Shown one piece after another: positions 50,045-58,625 of a DNA stretch of 64,000 nucleotides. Numbering within the stretch: the first letter of the stretch is position 1; each line of letters begins with the position of its first letter. A model generated the notes under the pieces. It saw only the letters and a program-made list of their open reading frames with translations, made no database searches and was not told the DNA's origin. The translations under genes and the position numbers were made by a program. The DNA comes from Pseudomonas leptonychotis (GTDB lineage Bacteria; Pseudomonadota; Gammaproteobacteria; Pseudomonadales; Pseudomonadaceae), in assembly GCF_004920405.1 (NCBI RefSeq), contig NZ_RFLV01000002.1, positions 248,001-312,000 on the forward strand, in the 5' to 3' direction.

Positions 50045-50170
50045 CAACCTGACCTTAAAGTCAGATAGCTCGCCAAAGCCCGCCCCGCCCGGCTTGAGCC
50101 ACGCGCAAAGCCGGTGCTACCATGCCCCGCGCTGCCCAGCGACGGGCGATAGACAGAAGCACAGAGGCTT

Positions 50171-50815
50171 ATGACCAGTATTCGCGAGCGTAACAAAGAG
50201 CTGATTTTACGCGCAGCCAGTGAAGAGTTCGCCGACAAGGGCTTTGCCGCCAGCAAAACCAGCGACATCGCCGCCAAGGCTGGCGTGCCCAAGCCCAACG
50301 TTTACTACTACTTCAAGTCGAAAGAAAACCTCTACCGCGAAGTGCTGGAAAGCATCATCGAGCCGCTGCTCGAAGCCTCTGCGCCCTTCAACCAGCCGGG
50401 CAAACCCGCCGATGTGTTGAAAGCCTATATCCGCTCGAAAATCCGCATCTCCCGCGAGCTGCCATTTGCCTCCAAGGTATTTGCCAGCGAGATCATGCAC
50501 GGTGCGCCGCACCTGTCCGCCGAGCAAACCGAACAACTGAATGCCCAGGCCAAGCACAACATCTCCTGCATCCAGGGCTGGATCGACCAGGGCCTGATGG
50601 CCAAAGTCGACCCCAATCATTTGCTGTTCAGCATCTGGGCCGCGACCCAGACCTACGCCGACTTCGACTGGCAGATCTCCACCGTCACCGGTAAGCCCAG
50701 CCTCGACGAGGCCGACTATGAAGCGGCCATTCAAACCATCACCCGTCTGGTGATCAAAGGTTGTGAGATCGATGAGACCCAGGCCAGCCCCTCTGAAGAA
50801 GTCACCCGCGCGTAA
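50171..50815 (+). CDS. TetR/AcrR-family regulator of the glyoxylate cluster
   Basis: Repressor-type regulator, 214 residues. The N-terminal HTH reads ASEEFADKGFAASKTSDIAA, followed by PKPNVYYYFKSKENLYREVL. The C-terminal domain is RutR-like (ISRELPFASKVFASEIMHGA; FSIWAATQTYADFDWQIS). It is placed between moaA and the GlcG/gcl genes as in P. aeruginosa (PA1504 position, from memory). The shared TTGTATACAA motif suggests it controls gcl and itself; the ligand could be a ureide or glyoxylate compound. Confidence 0.87.
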   Translation: MTSIRERNKELILRAASEEFADKGFAASKTSDIAAKAGVPKPNVYYYFKSKENLYREVLESIIEPLLEASAPFNQPGKPADVLKAYIRSKIRISRELPFASKVFASEIMHGAPHLSAEQTEQLNAQAKHNISCIQGWIDQGLMAKVDPNHLLFSIWAATQTYADFDWQISTVTGKPSLDEADYEAAIQTITRLVIKGCEIDETQASPSEEVTRA

Positions 50816-50855
50816 GACCGAGTGCAGGCGCCCTGCCCCGCTCTAAAACTGCCAT

Positions 50856-50898
50856 AAAAAAACGGTGAATGCCTACACAGCATTCACCGTTTTTTTAT
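50856..50898. terminator. Bidirectional terminator after the TetR gene
   Basis: Stem AAAAAAACGGTGAATGC / GCATTCACCGTTTTTTT with loop CTACACA, A and T runs on both sides. Confidence 0.92.
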
Positions 50899-50913
50899 GG
50901 GTCACCACAGAAC

Positions 50914-50976
50914 CGTAGGAGGCGCTTTAGCGGCGAGCTTTTAACCGCGATCATCGCGGCTGAAGCCCCTCCCACA
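50914..50976. repeat. REP-like inverted repeat, GTGGGAGG family, copy 3 (degenerate)
   Basis: The left arm, GTAGGAGGCGCTTTAGCGGC, is altered; the right arm, CGCGGCTGAAGCCCCTCCCA, is closer to the family. It lies between the terminator and the GlcG-like gene. Confidence 0.7.
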
Positions 50977-51096
50977 AAACCGAAAAATCAGCAGCCCTGC
51001 GGTTAAAACTCATCCCACATAGCTGACCAAGGGAGGTAGGCGGTAGAGCGAAGCAGAATGGCTAGCCGCCAAGCTTTGCTCACCAGTCCTGAATCA

Positions 51097-51537
51097 TTAG
51101 GCAGCGATACCCGCATCGGCCTTAAGCCCAACTGACTCGACCGCGCTGATTGCGCACTGCTCGTCGATGTCCGAGGTATCCCCGGTAATCCCTACCGCGC
51201 CGATCACCTCACCGCGTTCATCGCGGATCAACACACCACCCGGTGCCGGCACCAGTTGGCCGTCGGCCAGGTTGTTCACCGCACCGATAAACGCTGGGCG
51301 TTGCTGTGCATCGGCGGCGATCAAGCGCGAGCCTTTGCCCAGCGCCAATGCGCCCCAGGCCTTGCCGATGGCGATTTGTGGACGCAGCAAGCTGGCGCCG
51401 TCCTCGCGCTGCAGGCTGATCAGGTGTCCGCCGGCGTCCAGCACGGCCACGGTCAGGGGTGCGGCTGATATTTCCCGGGCGACAGCCAGTGCACGGTTAC
51501 TGATGGTGGTGGCGATTTGCAGATTCAACGTACTCAT
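51097..51537 (-). CDS. GlcG/HbpS-family (heme-binding-like) protein
   Basis: Small protein of 146 residues of the DUF336 (GlcG/HbpS/PduO-C) family. Conserved blocks are TVAVLDAGGHLISLQREDGA, IAIGKAWGALALGKGSR and the glycine-rich PAPGGVLIRDERGEVIGAVG then ISGTSDIDE-like ITGDTSDIDEQCA. Members sit beside glycolate/glyoxylate genes and some bind heme; the role in this cluster is unknown. It is divergent from gcl across a 338-bp control region. Confidence 0.87.
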   Translation of the reverse strand: MSTLNLQIATTISNRALAVAREISAAPLTVAVLDAGGHLISLQREDGASLLRPQIAIGKAWGALALGKGSRLIAADAQQRPAFIGAVNNLADGQLVPAPGGVLIRDERGEVIGAVGITGDTSDIDEQCAISAVESVGLKADAGIAA

Positions 51538-51689
51538 GCTGGGTCTTCCTCAATGCGGATAAATCCTACGAAACGCCCAAGCCGCGCCACCTGCAGGGGT
51601 GGCTAACGGTCGCCGGGCAATCCAAAGCTCAGCGCCACTATCTCACCAGAAACAAAAAACTCAATAGTCGAATACAATCTAATAGTGTT

Positions 51690-51699
51690 TTGTATACAG
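51690..51699. promoter_or_regulatory. TTGTATACAG near-palindrome, site 2 (GlcG-like / gcl region)
   Basis: Within GTTTTGTATACAGAAA, 153 bp upstream of the GlcG-like start and 177 bp before gcl. It differs from site 3 at one base of the core. On the minus strand it lies between a possible TTTTTC and TAGATT pair. The rest of the 338-bp region shows no ORF. Confidence 0.55.
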
Positions 51700-51795
51700 A
51701 AAAAATTAGACAATCCCGCAAAGGATCAGGCGCCCCAGCTAAAACGCCCGTTTTAAAAGATTTCCCACTGAGCGATGACTGGGCGAGAAAACTTA

Positions 51796-51825
51796 TTGAC
51801 CAGAAGGTCAAGGCCTGAATAGAAT
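51796..51825 (+). promoter_or_regulatory. Sigma-70-type promoter of the gcl operon
   Basis: TTGACC (51796-51801), 18-base spacer, TAGAAT (51820-51825). The predicted start near 51832 puts operator site 3 just downstream, where a repressor would block transcription. Confidence 0.55.
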
Positions 51826-51839
51826 CCAAGCCAGCTGTT

Positions 51840-51849
51840 TTGTATACAA
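51840..51849. promoter_or_regulatory. TTGTATACAA palindrome, site 3 (gcl)
   Basis: A perfect palindrome within GTTTTGTATACAATCT, 26 bp before the gcl ATG and just after the predicted transcription start. Same core as site 1. Confidence 0.65.
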
Positions 51850-51875
51850 TCTGATAATAAACGAGGCACAAGACA

Positions 51876-53651
51876 ATGGCCAAAATGAGAGCAATCGAGG
51901 CCGCCGTACTGGTGATGCGCCGCGAAGGCGTTGACACTGCGTTCGGCATCCCCGGCGCCGCCATCAACCCCCTGTACGCTGCACTGAAAAAAGTCGGCGG
52001 TATCGACCACGTCCTGGCTCGCCACGTCGAAGGCGCCTCGCACATGGCTGAGGGCTACACCCGCACCAACGCCGGCAACATCGGCGTGTGCATCGGCACC
52101 TCCGGCCCTGCCGGCACCGACATGGTCACCGGCCTGTACTCGGCCAGCGCCGACTCCATCCCGATCCTGTGCATCACCGGCCAAGCGCCGCGTGCTCGTA
52201 TGCACAAGGAAGACTTTCAGGCCGTCGACATCACCAGCATCGTCAAGCCGGTGACCAAGTGGGCGACCACCGTGATGGAGCCGGGCCAAGTGCCGCGCGC
52301 CTTCCAGAAAGCCTTCTATGAAATGCGCAGCGGTCGTCCAGGCCCCGTGCTGATCGACCTGCCGTTCGACGTGCAGATGGCCGAAATCGAATTCGACATC
52401 GACGCCTACGAGCCACTGCCATTGGCCAAACCTGCCGCCAACCGTGTGCAGGCTGAGAAAGCCCTGGCCATGCTGAACGACGCCGAGCGCCCATTGCTGG
52501 TCGCCGGCGGCGGTATCTTCAACGCCGACGCCGCAGACAAGCTGGTCGAGTTCGCTGAACTGACCGGCGTGCCGGTTATCCCAACCCTGATGGGCTGGGG
52601 CGCAATCCCCGACGACCATAAGCTGATGGTCGGCATGGTGGGTTTGCAAACCTCGCACCGCTACGGCAACGCCACCCTGCTGGAATCCGACCTTGTATTC
52701 GGTATCGGTAACCGCTGGGCCAACCGTCACACCGGCAGCGTCGATGTGTACACCGAAGGCCGCAAGTTCATCCACGTTGACATCGAACCGACGCAAATCG
52801 GCCGCGTGTTCAACCCGGATTTGGGCATCGTTTCCGATGCCGGCGCCGCCCTGGATGCCTTTATCGCCGTGGCCAAGGAATGGAAAGCCGCAGGCAAGCT
52901 GAAAGATCGCAGCGCCTGGTTGGAATCCTGCCAGCAGCGCAAGCGCACCCTGCAGCGCAAGACTCACTTCGACAACGTGCCGGTTAAGCCGCAGCGCGTG
53001 TACGAAGAGATGAACGAGTTCTTCGGCAAAGACACCTGCTACGTCAGCACCATCGGTCTGTCGCAGATCGCCGGTGCGCAGTTCCTCCACGTCTACAAGC
53101 CACGCCACTGGATCAACTGCGGTCAGGCCGGCCCGCTCGGCTGGACCATTCCGGCAGCACTGGGTGTGGTCAAGGCTGATCCGACTCGCAAGGTTGTGGC
53201 GTTGTCCGGCGATTACGACTTCCAGTTCATGATCGAAGAGATGGCCGTGGGCGCGCAGTTCAACCTGCCGTACATCCACGTGGTGGTGAATAACTCCTAC
53301 CTGGGCCTGATCCGTCAGTCGCAGCGCGGTTTCGAGATGGACTACTGCGTGCAGTTGGCCTTCGAAAACATCAACGCACCGGAACTCAACGGTTACGGCG
53401 TCGACCACGTAGCCGTGGTTGAAGGCCTGGGTTGCAAGGCCGTCCGCGTGTTCGAGCCGAATGACATCCAGGCTGCACTGGCCAAGGCCAAAGCGCTGAT
53501 GGAAGAGTTCCGTGTACCGGTCATGGTTGAAATCATCCTGGAGCGCGTCACCAACATCTCCATGGGTGTTGAGATCAACGCTATCAACGAGTTCGAAGAA
53601 CTCGCCGAGCGCGGTGCCGACGCCCCCACTGCGATCTCCATGCTGGATTGA
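51876..53651 (+). CDS. gcl: Glyoxylate carboligase (tartronate-semialdehyde synthase)
   Basis: Thiamine-diphosphate enzyme joining two glyoxylates to tartronate semialdehyde and CO2, 591 residues (E. coli Gcl 593). The TPP-fold is clear: [50 protein letters not shown] and the TPP motif [17 protein letters not shown] to [13 protein letters not shown]. Residue 51 ([11 protein letters not shown]) is Val where most TPP enzymes have the catalytic Glu, the known Gcl peculiarity. It is the first gene of gcl-hyi-glxR-ttuD-pyk. Confidence 0.96.
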   Translation: MAKMRAIEAAVLVMRREGVDTAFGIPGAAINPLYAALKKVGGIDHVLARHVEGASHMAEGYTRTNAGNIGVCIGTSGPAGTDMVTGLYSASADSIPILCITGQAPRARMHKEDFQAVDITSIVKPVTKWATTVMEPGQVPRAFQKAFYEMRSGRPGPVLIDLPFDVQMAEIEFDIDAYEPLPLAKPAANRVQAEKALAMLNDAERPLLVAGGGIFNADAADKLVEFAELTGVPVIPTLMGWGAIPDDHKLMVGMVGLQTSHRYGNATLLESDLVFGIGNRWANRHTGSVDVYTEGRKFIHVDIEPTQIGRVFNPDLGIVSDAGAALDAFIAVAKEWKAAGKLKDRSAWLESCQQRKRTLQRKTHFDNVPVKPQRVYEEMNEFFGKDTCYVSTIGLSQIAGAQFLHVYKPRHWINCGQAGPLGWTIPAALGVVKADPTRKVVALSGDYDFQFMIEEMAVGAQFNLPYIHVVVNNSYLGLIRQSQRGFEMDYCVQLAFENINAPELNGYGVDHVAVVEGLGCKAVRVFEPNDIQAALAKAKALMEEFRVPVMVEIILERVTNISMGVEINAINEFEELAERGADAPTAISMLD

Positions 53652-53658
53652 TGCCTCC

Positions 53659-53728
53659 GTAGGGTGGATGTCGCGAAGCACATCCACCAATTCCACGGTG
53701 GAAAACGCTACGCGGTTTTCCACCCTAC
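53659..53728. repeat. REP-like doublet, GTAGGGTGG family, copy 2
   Basis: Two hairpins (GTGGATGT...ACATCCAC and GTGGAAAAC...GGTTTTCCAC) inside GTAGGGTGG / CCACCCTAC ends, between gcl and hyi. Confidence 0.85.
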
Positions 53729-53746
53729 GCAACCGAGGAATATTTT

Positions 53747-54529
53747 ATGCCCCGTTTTGCCGCCAACCTATCCATGCTGTTCACCGAAGTGGACTTTCTG
53801 GAGCGTTTCGACGCTGCTGCCGCCGCAGGCTTCAGCGGTGTTGAATACCTGTTTCCCTATGACTTCACTGCCGAGGTCATCAAGGCACGTCTGGATGCCA
53901 ATCGCCTGGAGCAAGTGCTGTTCAACCTGCCAGCCGGCGACTGGGCCAAGGGTGAGCGCGGTATCGCTTGCCACCCAGACCGCGTTGAAGAGTTCCGCGC
54001 GGGCGTGGACCAAGCCATCGCCTACGCCCAAGTGCTGGGCAATAAACAAATCAACTGCCTGGCCGGTATCCGTCCGCAGGGCTATGACTGCGCAACAGTA
54101 GAACAGACCTTCGTGGATAACCTGAAGTTTGCCGCCGAAAAGCTGCAAGCCGCTGGCATCAAGCTGGTCATGGAAATGATCAACACCCGCGACATCCCCG
54201 GTTTCTACCTGAACACCACCAAGCAGGCTCTGGCTATTCGCGACAAGGTCGCAAGCCCCAACCTGTTCCTGCAATACGACATCTACCACATGCAAATCAT
54301 GGAAGGTGATCTGGCGCGTACCGTCGAGGCCAACCTGGCGGTGATCAACCATGTGCAACTGGCCGACAACCCGGGCCGTAACGAGCCGGGCACTGGCGAG
54401 ATCAACTACCGCTTCCTCTTCGAGCACCTGGACCGCATTGGCTACCAGGGCTGGATCGGCTGTGAATACAAGCCAGCCACCACCACCGCTGCCGGCCTCG
54501 GCTGGATGAAAGCGCACAACGCAATCTGA
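53747..54529 (+). CDS. hyi: Hydroxypyruvate isomerase
   Basis: Interconverts hydroxypyruvate and tartronate semialdehyde, 260 residues, TIM-barrel of the AP-endonuclease-2-like family. Marks are FAANLSMLFTEVDFLERF, FNLPAGDWAKGERGIACHP, VMEMINTRDIPGFYLN (metal Glu), FLQYDIYHMQIMEGDLAR and IGCEYKPATTTAAGLGW with the second metal Glu. It begins after a ACCGAGGAATATTTT ribosome site and lies 25 bp before glxR. Confidence 0.94.
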   Translation: MPRFAANLSMLFTEVDFLERFDAAAAAGFSGVEYLFPYDFTAEVIKARLDANRLEQVLFNLPAGDWAKGERGIACHPDRVEEFRAGVDQAIAYAQVLGNKQINCLAGIRPQGYDCATVEQTFVDNLKFAAEKLQAAGIKLVMEMINTRDIPGFYLNTTKQALAIRDKVASPNLFLQYDIYHMQIMEGDLARTVEANLAVINHVQLADNPGRNEPGTGEINYRFLFEHLDRIGYQGWIGCEYKPATTTAAGLGWMKAHNAI

Positions 54530-54554
54530 GCCCCACTTTTTAGGAACACATCTC

Positions 54555-55445
54555 ATGGCTAAAATCGGATTTATCGGCACCGGCATCATGGGCAAGCCTA
54601 TGGCGCAAAACCTGCAAAAAGCCGGGCACACCCTGTTTTTCTCCGAGCATTTCGACAAAGCGCCGGCTGACCTGCTGGGCGACAACGGCATCGGCCTGGC
54701 CAACCCGCGCGAAGTGGCGCAGGAAGCCGAATTCATCATCATCATGGTGCCGGATACCCCCCAGGTTGAAGACGTACTGTTCCGCAAGGACGGCGTAGTT
54801 GAAGGCGTAGGCGCAGGCAAAGTTGTGATCGACATGAGCTCGATCTCGCCTACCGCGACCAAAGTTTTCGCCGACAAGATCAAAGCCACTGGTGCTGCCT
54901 ACCTCGACGCACCGGTTTCCGGTGGTGAAGTGGGTGCCAAAGCTGCGACCCTGAGCATCATGATCGGCGGCTGTGAAAAAGCCTTCGAGCGCGCCCTGCC
55001 GTTGTTCCAAGCCATGGGTAAGAACATCACCCGCGTTGGTGGTAACGGTGACGGCCAGACCGCCAAGGTTGCCAACCAGATCATCGTGGCCCTGAACATC
55101 CAGGCTGTTGCTGAAGCCCTGCTGTTCGCCGCCAAGAACGGCGCCGACCCAGCCAAGGTGCGTGAAGCGCTGATGGGTGGCTTCGCCGGTTCGAAGATTC
55201 TTGAAGTACACGGCGAGCGCATGATCAAAGGCACCTTCGATCCAGGCTTCCGTATCAGCCTGCACCAGAAGGACCTCAACCTGGCACTGGCTGGGGCAAA
55301 AGAACTGGGCCTTAACCTGCCTAACACCGCCAATGCCCAGCAAGTGTTCAGCACCTGCGCAGCCATCGGCGGCAGCAACTGGGACCACTCGGCGTTGATC
55401 AAAGGGTTGGAGCACATGGCCAACTTCAATATCCGCGGCGAGTAA
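54555..55445 (+). CDS. glxR: 2-hydroxy-3-oxopropionate (tartronate semialdehyde) reductase
   Basis: NAD(P)H-dependent reduction of tartronate semialdehyde to D-glycerate, 296 residues, beta-hydroxyacid dehydrogenase family. The N-terminal Rossmann motif is IGFIGTGIMGKPMAQNL, the substrate-binding block DAPVSGGEVGAKAATLSIM, and the catalytic lysine lies in GDGQTAKVANQIIVALN. The C-terminal half has FRISLHQKDLNLALAGAKEL. It feeds the glycerate kinase encoded next. Two inverted repeats follow it. Confidence 0.95.
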   Translation: MAKIGFIGTGIMGKPMAQNLQKAGHTLFFSEHFDKAPADLLGDNGIGLANPREVAQEAEFIIIMVPDTPQVEDVLFRKDGVVEGVGAGKVVIDMSSISPTATKVFADKIKATGAAYLDAPVSGGEVGAKAATLSIMIGGCEKAFERALPLFQAMGKNITRVGGNGDGQTAKVANQIIVALNIQAVAEALLFAAKNGADPAKVREALMGGFAGSKILEVHGERMIKGTFDPGFRISLHQKDLNLALAGAKELGLNLPNTANAQQVFSTCAAIGGSNWDHSALIKGLEHMANFNIRGE

Positions 55446-55498
55446 GTAACAGGTTTCAGGGCGGGGTCAGCCGCCTTGAAACAACCCTTTCGATCTGT

Positions 55499-55529
55499 CC
55501 GGCAGGCGGTGTCACGGCCTGCCTGCCGG
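55499..55529. repeat. Hairpin after glxR
   Basis: CCGGCAGGC / GCCTGCCGG, a perfect 9-bp stem around a 13-base loop, directly before a longer inverted repeat. Confidence 0.6.
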
Positions 55530-55534
55530 GTGGG

Positions 55535-55585
55535 TCGATTCTAGTGCGCAGCGCCTTGCCCCAGGGCGCTGCGCACTAGAATCGA
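55535..55585. repeat. Perfect 21-bp inverted repeat between glxR and ttuD
   Basis: Left arm 55535-55555 starts TCGATTCTAGTGCGCAGCGC and the right arm 55565-55585 is its exact reverse complement, around the 9-base loop TTGCCCCAG. There is no T run, so it is not a standard intrinsic terminator. No other copy is seen in this window. Confidence 0.85.
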
Positions 55586-55635
55586 ACGTGCTTCAGTAAT
55601 CAAAAGTTGCTCCGGCCCTATCAAGAGAGATCGCC

Positions 55636-56922
55636 ATGTCCATCGATCCGTCTTTCAACCCAACGTCTCTGCTGCGCGACCTGTTCGCCAGCGCCATCGA
55701 CGCCGCCCACCCGCGCCAGGTTCTGGCGGATTACTTGCCGGCTGACCGCAGCGGCCGCGTCATCGTCATCGGTGCCGGCAAAGCTGCCGCCGCCATGGCC
55801 GAAGTGATTGAGCACGAATGGCAAGGTGAGGTTTCCGGCTTGGTGGTTACTCGTTACGAGCACGGCGCCAACTGCCAGAAAATTGAAGTGGTGGAAGCCG
55901 CCCATCCGGTGCCGGATGACGCCGGTGAACGCGTGGCCCGCCGCGTGCTGGAACTGGTCAGCAACCTCAGTGAAGACGACCGGGTGATCTTCCTGCTCTC
56001 CGGCGGCGGCTCATCCCTGCTCGCCCTGCCCGCTGCCGGCATCAGCCTTCAGGATAAGCAGGCGATCAACAAGGCCCTGCTCAAATCCGGCGCCACGATT
56101 GGCGAGATGAACTGCGTGCGCAAGCACCTCTCCGCGATCAAGGGTGGGCGTCTGGCCAAGGCCAGCTGGCCAGCCAGCGTGTATACCTACGCGATATCCG
56201 ATGTGCCGGGCGATGAGGCCACGGTGATTGCCTCCGGCCCGACCGTGGCTGATCCAACCACCTCGGTTGAGGCCTTGGCAATTCTCGCCCGCTATAGCAT
56301 CGAAATTCCCGCCAACGTGCGCGCCTGGCTGCAAGACCCGGCGTCGGAAACGGTCAAACCGGGCGACCCGTGCTTAGCGCGCAGTCACTTCCAACTGATC
56401 GCCCGCCCACAGCAATCCCTCGACGCCGCCGCCGCCAAGGCTCGTGCTGCCGGTTTGCCGGTGCTGATTCTGGGTGACCTGGAAGGCGAATCACGCGAGG
56501 TGGCCAAGGTGCACGCCGGCATCGCCAAACAGGTGGTGCTGCATGGTCAACCGATCAAGGCGCCTTGCGTGATTCTCTCCGGCGGCGAAACCACCGTGAC
56601 CGTGCGCGGCAATGGCCGTGGCGGGCGTAACGTCGAATTTTTGCTCAGCCTGACCGACAGCCTAAAAGGCTTGCCTGGGGTTTATGCCCTGGCCGGTGAC
56701 ACCGACGGCATCGACGGTTCGGAAGACAACGCCGGGGCCATCATGACCCCCGACAGCCACGCCCGCGCCGCTGCGCAGGGCCTGAGCAGCAGCGACGAGC
56801 TGGATAACAACAATGGCTATGGCTACTTCGCGGCCCTCGATCAACTGATCGTCACCGGGCCGACCCGTACCAACGTCAACGATTTTCGCGCCATTTTGAT
56901 CCTTGAGGATTCTGCCCAATGA
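55636..56922 (+). CDS. ttuD: Glycerate kinase type-2 / TtuD (formerly hydroxypyruvate reductase)
   Basis: MOFRL-family enzyme, 428 residues. In this family the reaction is ATP-dependent phosphorylation of D-glycerate to 2-phosphoglycerate; older annotations call it hydroxypyruvate reductase. Marks are VIVIGAGKAAAAMAEVIEHE, IFLLSGGGSSLLALPAAGI, AIKGGRLAKASWPASVYTY and SDVPGDEATVIASGPTVADP. The C-terminal MOFRL block is GRGGRNVEFLLSLTDSLKGL with LAGDTDGIDGSEDNAG. It overlaps pyk by four bases (ATGA). Confidence 0.9.
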   Translation: MSIDPSFNPTSLLRDLFASAIDAAHPRQVLADYLPADRSGRVIVIGAGKAAAAMAEVIEHEWQGEVSGLVVTRYEHGANCQKIEVVEAAHPVPDDAGERVARRVLELVSNLSEDDRVIFLLSGGGSSLLALPAAGISLQDKQAINKALLKSGATIGEMNCVRKHLSAIKGGRLAKASWPASVYTYAISDVPGDEATVIASGPTVADPTTSVEALAILARYSIEIPANVRAWLQDPASETVKPGDPCLARSHFQLIARPQQSLDAAAAKARAAGLPVLILGDLEGESREVAKVHAGIAKQVVLHGQPIKAPCVILSGGETTVTVRGNGRGGRNVEFLLSLTDSLKGLPGVYALAGDTDGIDGSEDNAGAIMTPDSHARAAAQGLSSSDELDNNNGYGYFAALDQLIVTGPTRTNVNDFRAILILEDSAQ

Positions 56923-58334
56923 AAGCCGACAAGAAAGTAAAAATCCTCGCCACCCTCGGGCCGGCGATCAAAACCATTGATGACCTGCGCCAGCTGGTCG
57001 AGGCCGGGGTTAACCTGTTCCGCCTCAACTTCAGCCACGGCGAACACGCTGACCATGCCGAACGTTACAACTGGGTGCGTGAAGTCGAGCAGCAGCTGAA
57101 CACCCCTATCGGCATCCTTATGGACCTGCAAGGGCCAAAACTGCGCGTCGGCAAATTCGCCGAAGGCAAGGTCATGCTCGAACGCGGCCAAAACCTGCGC
57201 TTGGACCTGGACAGCACACCGGGCAACGCTCAGCGGGTTAACCTGCCGCATCCGGAAATCATCGAAGCGCTGCAACCGGGCATGAGCCTGCTGCTCGACG
57301 ATGGTCGCCTGCGCCTGGAAGTTACCGCCAAGCACAGCGATGCAGTAGACACCCGCGTGATCGCTGGCGGCGAATTGTCCGACCGCAAGGGCGTCAACGT
57401 GCCGGAAGCTGTGTTGCAACTCAGCCCGCTGACCGAGAAAGACCGCCGCGACCTGAGCTTTGGTTTGGAACTGGGTGTGGATTGGGTTGCGCTGTCGTTT
57501 GTGCAGCGCCCGGAAGACATCATCGAAGCCCGCGAGCTGATCCAAGGCAAAGCCTTACTGATGGCCAAGATCGAGAAACCTTCGGCGGTGATCCACCTCG
57601 AAGAAATCGCCAAGCTGTGCGACGCGATCATGGTCGCCCGTGGCGATTTGGGTGTGGAAGTGCCGGCGGAAAACGTACCGCGCATCCAGAAAGACATCAT
57701 CCGCACCTGCCGCCAGCTCGGCCGTCCGGTGGTGGTGGCCACACAGATGCTCGAATCCATGCGTTTCTCCCCAGCGCCGACGCGCGCCGAGGTGACCGAC
57801 GTGGCCAATGCCGTGGCCGAAGGCGCCGATGCGGTGATGCTGTCGGCCGAAACTGCCTCCGGTGATTACCCACTGGAAGCCGTGCAGATGATGAGCAAAA
57901 TCATCCGCCAGGTGGAAAGCGGCCCGGACTTCCAGGCCCAGCTCGACGTCAGCCGCCCGGTGGCCGAAGCCACCTCCTCCGATGCCATCAGCTGCGCGAT
58001 CCGCCGGATCAGCACCATCCTGCCGGTGGCGGCATTGATCAACTACACCGAGTCGGGTAACTCCAGCCTGCGCGCCTCTCGCGAGCGGCCGAAATCGCCG
58101 ATCTTGAGCCTGACGCCGAGCCTTAACACCGCACGCCGCCTGAGCGTGGCCTGGGGCGTGTACTCGGTGGTTAACGAACGCCTGAGCAAAGTCGAGGATG
58201 TCACCCGTATCGCCTTGCAAGTCGCGCGCACCTCGGGCTTGGCCGAAACCGGCGACACCGTGGTGATTACCGCTGGTGAACCGTTCGGGCAGCCGGGCAG
58301 CACCAACAGCTTGCGTATCGAAACCCTACGTTGA
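56919..58334 (+). CDS. pyk: Pyruvate kinase
   Basis: Converts phosphoenolpyruvate and ADP to pyruvate and ATP, 471 residues. Marks are KILATLGPAIKTIDDLRQLV, LFRLNFSHGEHADHAERYN, ILMDLQGPKLRVGKFAEGK, the catalytic ALLMAKIEKPSAVIHLEEIA, IMVARGDLGVEVPAENVPRI and PTRAEVTDVANAVAEGADAV. Coupling to ttuD means the operon runs glyoxylate to pyruvate, with the enolase step supplied elsewhere. It corresponds to the second (PykF-type) pyruvate kinase of Pseudomonas. Confidence 0.95.
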   Translation: MKADKKVKILATLGPAIKTIDDLRQLVEAGVNLFRLNFSHGEHADHAERYNWVREVEQQLNTPIGILMDLQGPKLRVGKFAEGKVMLERGQNLRLDLDSTPGNAQRVNLPHPEIIEALQPGMSLLLDDGRLRLEVTAKHSDAVDTRVIAGGELSDRKGVNVPEAVLQLSPLTEKDRRDLSFGLELGVDWVALSFVQRPEDIIEARELIQGKALLMAKIEKPSAVIHLEEIAKLCDAIMVARGDLGVEVPAENVPRIQKDIIRTCRQLGRPVVVATQMLESMRFSPAPTRAEVTDVANAVAEGADAVMLSAETASGDYPLEAVQMMSKIIRQVESGPDFQAQLDVSRPVAEATSSDAISCAIRRISTILPVAALINYTESGNSSLRASRERPKSPILSLTPSLNTARRLSVAWGVYSVVNERLSKVEDVTRIALQVARTSGLAETGDTVVITAGEPFGQPGSTNSLRIETLR

Positions 58335-58350
58335 GGTTAACTGCAAACTC

Positions 58351-58418
58351 GTAGGGTGGATGACGCTTCACCCATCCACCAACCGCGATGGTGGATGAAA
58401 AGGCGTCATCCACCCTAC
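58351..58418. repeat. REP-like doublet, GTAGGGTGG family, copy 3
   Basis: Ends GTAGGGTGGATGACGC / GCGTCATCCACCCTAC are perfectly inverted over 16 bases, and an internal CCATCCACC / GGTGGATG pair is also present. It lies 16 bp after the pyk stop. Confidence 0.87.
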
Positions 58419-58433
58419 ACAACTGACAAATCC

Positions 58434-58460
58434 TGAGGTGAGCCCACAACGCTCACCTCA
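58434..58460. repeat. Hairpin upstream of the pyk terminator
   Basis: Perfect 10-bp stem TGAGGTGAGC / GCTCACCTCA with loop CCACAAC. Confidence 0.6.
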
Positions 58461-58494
58461 GCCCGGATATCCCACGCTGGCCTAGCCAGTTTCC

Positions 58495-58531
58495 AGGCAC
58501 CGACTGCGCCCGCAGTCGGTGCCTCTTTTTT
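58495..58531 (+). terminator. Terminator of the gcl-pyk operon
   Basis: Stem AGGCACCGACTGCG / CGCAGTCGGTGCCT with a two-base loop CC, followed by CTTTTTT. Confidence 0.9.
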
Positions 58532-58625
58532 GCATGGCCTGCCATTTATGGCGGCCACCTTACGACCGTCGCTACACACCGTTAAAAATCTCTCCCGGTG
58601 ATTTTGTTTATTCAGGTTTATCCGC

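Noticed and set aside
51753..53732. 659-codon minus-strand frame across gcl
   Set aside because: It is antisense to a complete gcl with all TPP motifs, has histidine- and glycine-heavy shadow composition, and no ribosome site.
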